DNA of 64,000 nucleotides from BCD1 sp965230565 (GTDB lineage: Bacteria > Bacteroidota > Bacteroidia > Chitinophagales > Saprospiraceae): assembly GCA_965230565.1 (NCBI GenBank), contig CBDDLH010000011.1, forward strand, positions 62,001 through 126,000, in the 5' to 3' direction. The notes beneath the pieces are model-generated. The model was not told where the DNA came from. It searched no databases and saw only the letters and a list, made by a program, of their open reading frames with translations. The translations under genes were made by a program, and so were the position numbers. Of this stretch, positions 60,012-64,000 are shown piece after piece; within the stretch, counting starts at the first letter, position 1, and each line of letters begins with the position of its first letter.

Positions 60012-60564
60012 CAAAATATTCCAAAGACTTTTTACCACTTTTTTTCTGGTAATCGTCCTTGCTTGCTATTCCCAGGCACAAGAACTCCTGGGGATAGCAA
60101 CCCAGTGGAACGATTCCTTTGCAGAATGGGACGTCTATACGGAAGAAGACCAACCTAACGGCATCCTTTCCCTTCGCTGGCCTACCGGGAGAGGTTGGAA
60201 CCAATGGACCTACACCGTTGGTGAACATTTCGGAACCATAAGACAGAAATGGGAAAATGACCGCTCCACATGGGAATTGAGAAGCGGCACAGAACTCCTC
60301 ACCATGCGAGCTATCTGGAAAGGTGACTTCAGACAATGGCGCATTTCAGGCTCCGGAGGACAATACGATTTTATTTGCAGGTACGGCAATACATGGGACG
60401 AATGGCAACTCCGCAACGGAGAAGATTTTTTTCTGGTATACACCAACTGGGAAGGTGACCCAAGGGAATGGATCATCGAGGACGGAGTTGGCAATGCCTA
60501 CTCTTTTGCTGAAAAAATGGCCATGGTGTTTATTGCGGTCTTTAACAGTAGTCCGATTGATTGA
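59995..60564 (+). CDS. Secreted tryptophan-repeat protein
   Basis: This is a 189-residue exported protein. The frame is open upstream, but the ATG at 59995 gives a clean signal peptide (MTCRFNKIFQRLFTTFFLVIVLACYSQAQ) and overlaps the DUF3127 stop. The mature protein is six imperfect units of about 20-24 residues with a W-x-x-D-x-x-x-W-x-x-x-x-G pattern: WNDSFAEWDV, WPTGRGWNQWTY, WENDRSTWELRSG, WKGDFRQWRISG, GNTWDEWQLRNG, WEGDPREWIIEDG. It is probably a beta-propeller or beta-solenoid-like surface protein. The family is not recognised; the repeat has no known ligand. Confidence 0.65.
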   Translation: MTCRFNKIFQRLFTTFFLVIVLACYSQAQELLGIATQWNDSFAEWDVYTEEDQPNGILSLRWPTGRGWNQWTYTVGEHFGTIRQKWENDRSTWELRSGTELLTMRAIWKGDFRQWRISGSGGQYDFICRYGNTWDEWQLRNGEDFFLVYTNWEGDPREWIIEDGVGNAYSFAEKMAMVFIAVFNSSPID

Positions 60565-60584
60565 TTTGCGAGAAATCGATTGAA

Positions 60585-60695
60585 GCTCGCAAGCTCGCGT
60601 TTCAAAGTGTTTCATGTTGTTTCAAATCGTTTCACCTTGTTAAAAGTAAGTTGATTAAATGACCTAACAACAACTTGAAACACGAGCTTGCGAGT
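60585..60695. terminator. Convergent-gene hairpin of tttca words
   Basis: Arms gctcgcaagctcgcgtttca (60585-60605) and ttgaaacacgagcttgcgag (60675-60695) pair at 19 of 21 positions, in the gap between convergent genes. Tttcatgttgtttcaaatcg words fill the loop, and a third tgaaacgtgagcctgcgaac copy follows at about 60708-60727. Confidence 0.5.
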
Positions 60696-60740
60696 CTGAA
60701 ACCATCTGAAACGTGAGCCTGCGAACCTGAAACGAAAATT

Positions 60741-61196
60741 TTAATTTTCCAATATCTGCTCCGCGTGTTCCTTGGTCTTCACTTTCGTGAAAACTTTCTC
60801 TATCACTCCATTTTCATCGATAACAAAAGTGGTACGGAAAACGCCCATGTATTCACGGCCGTACATTTTCTTTTTTCCCCATACGCCATAGGCATTTAAG
60901 GTTTCCTGCTCAGTGTCGGCAAGCAATGGAAAAGGCAAGTCAAATTTATTGATGAAATTCTGATGTTTCTTTTCGCTGTCAGGACTTACTCCCAGAAGGG
61001 CATAACCTTTGGATTGAAGTAATTCGTAGTTATCTCTCAGGTTACAAGCTTCAGCCGTACAGCCCGGAGTATTGTCTTTAGGGTAGAAAAAAAGGATGAG
61101 TTTTTTGCCTTTAAAATCCCCTAAGCTTACCGTTTCTCCATTTTCGTTTACGCCTGAAAAGTCGGGGGCTTTATCGCCCGGTTTTAAATTTGTCAT
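60741..61196 (-). CDS. bcp: Thioredoxin-dependent peroxiredoxin Bcp
   Basis: This 151-residue thiol peroxidase of the Bcp/PrxQ type reduces peroxides with thioredoxin. KPGDKAPDFSGVNENGETVS and LILFFYPKDNTPGCTAEACN include the peroxidatic Cys (TPGCT) and a resolving Cys five residues later (EAC), which is the PrxQ arrangement. ATG at 61196. It is convergent with the secreted Trp-repeat gene. Confidence 0.95.
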   Translation of the reverse strand: MTNLKPGDKAPDFSGVNENGETVSLGDFKGKKLILFFYPKDNTPGCTAEACNLRDNYELLQSKGYALLGVSPDSEKKHQNFINKFDLPFPLLADTEQETLNAYGVWGKKKMYGREYMGVFRTTFVIDENGVIEKVFTKVKTKEHAEQILEN

Positions 61197-61427
61197 TTTT
61201 TTGTTGCTAGTTTCTGATTACTTGTCCCGGCACTGTGTGCACGCGAGCCTGTCCCGTATCTTGGGTCGGGAATGTCGCTATGCTCCATTGCTGGTTGACT
61301 ATAATAAAAAAAATAAGAAACAAAATTGTTCATTTCATTCATGTGAAATTACCCTCCAGAAATACTATTTTTCGATAAATAGTATTTCCTAACCAGTAAC
61401 TGGAAACCAGCAACCAGCAACGAAGTC

Positions 61428-63143
61428 TTAATTCACAAAAGCCCTCTCCAACACCCGCTTATTCCCCATACCATCCCAAACCGTTAACCGCAACTGGTGC
61501 TTACCACGGGGAATTCTATCATGATCAAAAGTATAAATGAGGCGATTCTTTTTGGCATCCATTTCCATCAGGATCCATTGGTCATCAATGGTAGCATACC
61601 AGGTCAGTCCTTTGGCACTTCCTGCCGTGGAAAAATTGTCCTTTACCTCAAAGCTCATCAATTGCCAGCCTTGCATATTTGACCTGAAGCGATAAGGTTT
61701 TATGGTGGGAGCAATGGTATCGACCATTACCGTGAAATCTCCGAGGTCCCGGACTTTGGTTTTGAGTTTTTTGCCATTCCATTTACCTCCGTAGTTGACG
61801 ACATTCCCTTTTGGAGGACAGTAAGCGATGAATGCCTTGTCTTTCAGGTAATCCGGTAATTTGTACGGGAAAATGCTTAGGTCGAAGTATTTGTGAACCG
61901 GGGTTTTGTAATCATGGATGTGGTAATAACTGGAATAAATACCGGAGGATTCTTCTGTTGTAAAAGCGAAATCCATATAGAGATCTTCGTATAAGGTACC
62001 TTTCGACATGTAAAGCATCATGGAACCGTTATCGATCACATTTTCATCATCATGAAAGAGTAGATAGTTGTAGGTCGGTTGATGCTGGCGATGGGGTAGT
62101 TTGCTTTTTTTGACCCAGAACTCTGCAACCGTATTATTGCCTTCAATATCCTCCGCAACCATCGTGATTTTTCTGGTCTGGTGGTCATTTAACTCAAGGA
62201 TCCCCTTGTTGTTGTCACTTTTGTAGATAGACAACTGGTTTCCGGGAAGGAGGAAACACCGGTTGAAATAACTCTTCTTGGTGACCTGATCTTCGTAGTC
62301 CAGGTGAGCATTAATATAGCGGGTTTCATCAAAGGGGAATCCGTCCATTTTAAACTCAAACACTAGAGAATCATCTGCGTACATGCTGCCTGTATAAATA
62401 CCATTCCAGTTGGAGACTCCTGTCATGTGATCATAAGCTTTTAAGGCGAGCCCCACTTTTGATGATCTTACGAAAAGGGTGTCCCCGGATATTTTATATT
62501 TTCCGGAAGAATTACTTTGAACCAGATCAAAAGATGCTGCATGAATGGTATTCAGTTCATCCGTCAGTTCATAAACCCTGATCTCGTGCATTTTTGGTTT
62601 GCGAGTATCTTCAATATCAATACCCAACAATAGTGGATTGACAGGTTTACTGGTGTCCGTTTCCCTTATTTCAAAATGAAGGTGAGGACCAAAAGCATGA
62701 CCGGTCATACCCATTTTTCCAATGACATCCCCTTTTTTAAATACAAACTGTTCCTGGTTAGGATAGATCTCGACATCAAAGGTTTCGTTCCTGTATTGAT
62801 AATCTTTAATGTATTGGCTAATGCTTTTTTCAAATTCCACGAGATGAGCATATACACTGGTATATCCATTGGGGTGGGTGATGTACAATACTTTTCCATA
62901 ACCCCGGCCACTGACCTTTATCCTGGAAACATAACCGTCCTCAATGGTGACAATAGGATCGCCAACGCCGCCTTTGATATCAATTCCGGAGTGGAAATGA
63001 TTGGAACGCAATTCTCCGAAAGTGCCGGATAACCGCATGGTGTGATTGACGGGAGCCCGGAACGAATGCTCTTCATTCTGGCCTGAAAGTAGAACAGACG
63101 TAAGTAAGCAAAACAAAAGAGGGATGAAAGCAAAGCGCATCAT
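61428..63143 (-). CDS. M23 family metallopeptidase with large beta-rich C-terminal region
   Basis: This is a 571-residue exported protein. The signal peptide begins at MMRFAFIPLLFCLLTSVLLSGQ (ATG at 63143 or 63140); the upstream frame is unsupported. The LytM/M23 domain at about residues 35-180 has intact zinc ligands: HSGIDIKGG (His and Asp), VLYITHPNGYTSVYAHLVEF and GPHLHFEIRE (HxH). The remaining 390 residues are beta-rich with Ig-like repeats and a final LRLTVWDGMGNKRVLERAFV, seen in Bacteroidota peptidoglycan hydrolases. Active cell-wall endopeptidase function is likely. A divergent pseudouridine synthase lies upstream. Confidence 0.88.
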   Translation of the reverse strand: MMRFAFIPLLFCLLTSVLLSGQNEEHSFRAPVNHTMRLSGTFGELRSNHFHSGIDIKGGVGDPIVTIEDGYVSRIKVSGRGYGKVLYITHPNGYTSVYAHLVEFEKSISQYIKDYQYRNETFDVEIYPNQEQFVFKKGDVIGKMGMTGHAFGPHLHFEIRETDTSKPVNPLLLGIDIEDTRKPKMHEIRVYELTDELNTIHAASFDLVQSNSSGKYKISGDTLFVRSSKVGLALKAYDHMTGVSNWNGIYTGSMYADDSLVFEFKMDGFPFDETRYINAHLDYEDQVTKKSYFNRCFLLPGNQLSIYKSDNNKGILELNDHQTRKITMVAEDIEGNNTVAEFWVKKSKLPHRQHQPTYNYLLFHDDENVIDNGSMMLYMSKGTLYEDLYMDFAFTTEESSGIYSSYYHIHDYKTPVHKYFDLSIFPYKLPDYLKDKAFIAYCPPKGNVVNYGGKWNGKKLKTKVRDLGDFTVMVDTIAPTIKPYRFRSNMQGWQLMSFEVKDNFSTAGSAKGLTWYATIDDQWILMEMDAKKNRLIYTFDHDRIPRGKHQLRLTVWDGMGNKRVLERAFVN

Positions 63144-63336
63144 GGTGTATGATTTTTGGCCGCCTATATTACGACATTCGTTGAAACTTTTTATAATGAC
63201 CGGAACAATTTTTGTCGTAGCAGTATTTCTGGTAAGATGTCGCCTTTCTGCCCATCGGCCCGACAAAGGTAAAACCTTGAAAAATTTTCTTGCTGACTGG
63301 TACTGCAAACTGGTACTGCCGACTAAAAAATATCCG

Positions 63337-63344
63337 TATCTTTG
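63337..63344 (+). promoter_or_regulatory. Candidate -7 element for the pseudouridine synthase gene
   Basis: TATCTTTG matches TAnnTTTG, 20 bases before the ATG at 63365. A partial -33 (actgg) lies about 20 bases upstream. Confidence 0.5.
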
Positions 63345-63364
63345 CGCCTCAATTAAACATTGTT

Positions 63365-64000
63365 ATGTCGAGGCCACGAAAAAAGAAAAGTTTTCCTCAA
63401 AAGAATGAGGGATCATTTAAGAACAAACCGCTTCAAGCCAAAGAGAGGGTGGAGATCGTTGGAATGCGATTGAATAAATACGTGGCGCATTGTGGTGTGT
63501 GTTCCAGACGGCAGGCGGCGGAGTTCATTAAGGAAGGTGTGGTTACGGTGAACGGGGAAGTACTGGATCGCCCGGGATATCAGATTCAGGAAGGAGATGT
63601 TGTAACTTTTAAAGGAGAGAAGATCGAACCTGAAGAGAACCTGGTGTACATTCTCATGAATAAACCTCGCGGGACCATTACCACGGTTAAAGATGATCGT
63701 GGCAGGAAAACAGTCATGGATATCATTGGCGACAAAGTCAAGGAACGCATTTTTCCGGTTGGCCGATTAGATAAAGAAACAACGGGGCTTTTGTTGTTGA
63801 CCAACGATGGCCACCTCGCTAAAAAACTCACCCACCCCAGCCATGGGGTCAAAAAATTCTATCACGCCATTTTGGATAAGCCTTTGCCCAAAGCTCAGTT
63901 GGAAGCCATCCGTAAAGGGCTTACACTTGAAGACGGCCCCGTTCAGGTAGACGCTGTGGATTATATCCAGGGAAAGGGAAAAAACGAAATCGGCATGGAG
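63365..64000 (+). CDS. Pseudouridine synthase, RsuA/RluB family (3' end beyond the window)
   Basis: The frame is open from ATG 63365 to the last base, giving 212 residues without a stop. After a basic N-terminus (MSRPRKKKSFPQKN) comes an S4 RNA-binding domain (RLNKYVAHCGVCSRRQAAEF, VVTVNGEVLDRPGYQI). The pseudouridylate synthase domain follows, with the catalytic Asp in PVGRLDKETTGLLLLTND. It modifies uridines in 23S or 16S rRNA; RluB/RsuA cannot be distinguished from this fragment. Confidence 0.9.
   Translation, partial: MSRPRKKKSFPQKNEGSFKNKPLQAKERVEIVGMRLNKYVAHCGVCSRRQAAEFIKEGVVTVNGEVLDRPGYQIQEGDVVTFKGEKIEPEENLVYILMNKPRGTITTVKDDRGRKTVMDIIGDKVKERIFPVGRLDKETTGLLLLTNDGHLAKKLTHPSHGVKKFYHAILDKPLPKAQLEAIRKGLTLEDGPVQVDAVDYIQGKGKNEIGME

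Noticed and set aside
1..64000. tRNA or rRNA genes
   Set aside because: All gaps above about 70 bases were read on both strands; no cloverleaf with a TTC arm and CCA-type acceptor was recognised. A covariance-model search would be decisive.

Overview
This window looks like a chromosomal segment of a Bacteroidota bacterium, most likely of the Saprospiria/Saprospiraceae type. The phylum call rests on the gliding/type IX secretion genes gldM and gldN, a full Bat (aerotolerance-type) operon, a carboxypeptidase-regulatory/TonB-type outer-membrane receptor, a DUF3127 protein, several TAnnTTTG promoter elements and the absence of clear Shine-Dalgarno sequences. The family-level call is inference. 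No rRNA, tRNA, CRISPR array, prophage or transposase gene was seen.

Layout. 1-287 is the 3' end of a probable outer-membrane barrel gene. 558-4679 is an ABC exporter operon (ATPase, two MacB/LolC-like permeases, a LolA-like chaperone). 4943-8368 holds an acyl-carrier-like protein, a PepSY membrane protein, an acyl-ACP thioesterase, a secreted glycan-binding-type protein and an inositol monophosphatase. 8460-15033 carries signalling and housekeeping genes: ChaN, a response regulator, a membrane protein/HTH pair, a hybrid histidine kinase and an RlmD-like methyltransferase. 15418-20268 has RDD, a SpoIIM fusion, and an ECF sigma factor with a TPR anti-sigma-like partner. 21855-27776 has tatC, gldM, gldN and a subtilase with a SPOR domain. 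28014-36599 is the Bat operon, all on the minus strand: MoxR, DUF58, a membrane Ig-like protein, BatA, BatB, BatC, a short BatD paralogue and BatD. 36929-43009 has a TonB-type receptor, a membrane MutS-like ATPase and an AraC regulator. 43136-47529 is a second envelope export operon: barrel, RND/MMPL pump and LolA-like chaperone. 47599-50712 has an arginase-fold protein and rpoN. 50713-52276 is a gene graveyard with a wrecked TPR gene. 52277-64000 is mostly housekeeping: a sugar nucleotidyltransferase, two ArsR repressors, lspA, a DksA-like protein, pdxA, rsmA, YqeY, DUF3127, Bcp, an M23 peptidase and a pseudouridine synthase that runs off the end.

Three features stand out. (1) Four genes (ABC ATPase, LolA-like, acyl-ACP thioesterase, BatD) are each broken by a single-base indel that can be repaired by eye. 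This means either assembly error or very recent gene loss. (2) Intergenic DNA is full of short degenerate word repeats in several families, often arranged as hairpins between convergent genes. There are also two copies of a roughly 270-306 bp MITE-like element with terminal inverted repeats, and several perfect inverted repeats, the longest being a 23+1+23 palindrome. (3) Two paralogous LolA-like chaperones sit beside two different exporter classes, ABC and RND, which suggests parallel envelope lipid or lipoprotein trafficking routes.
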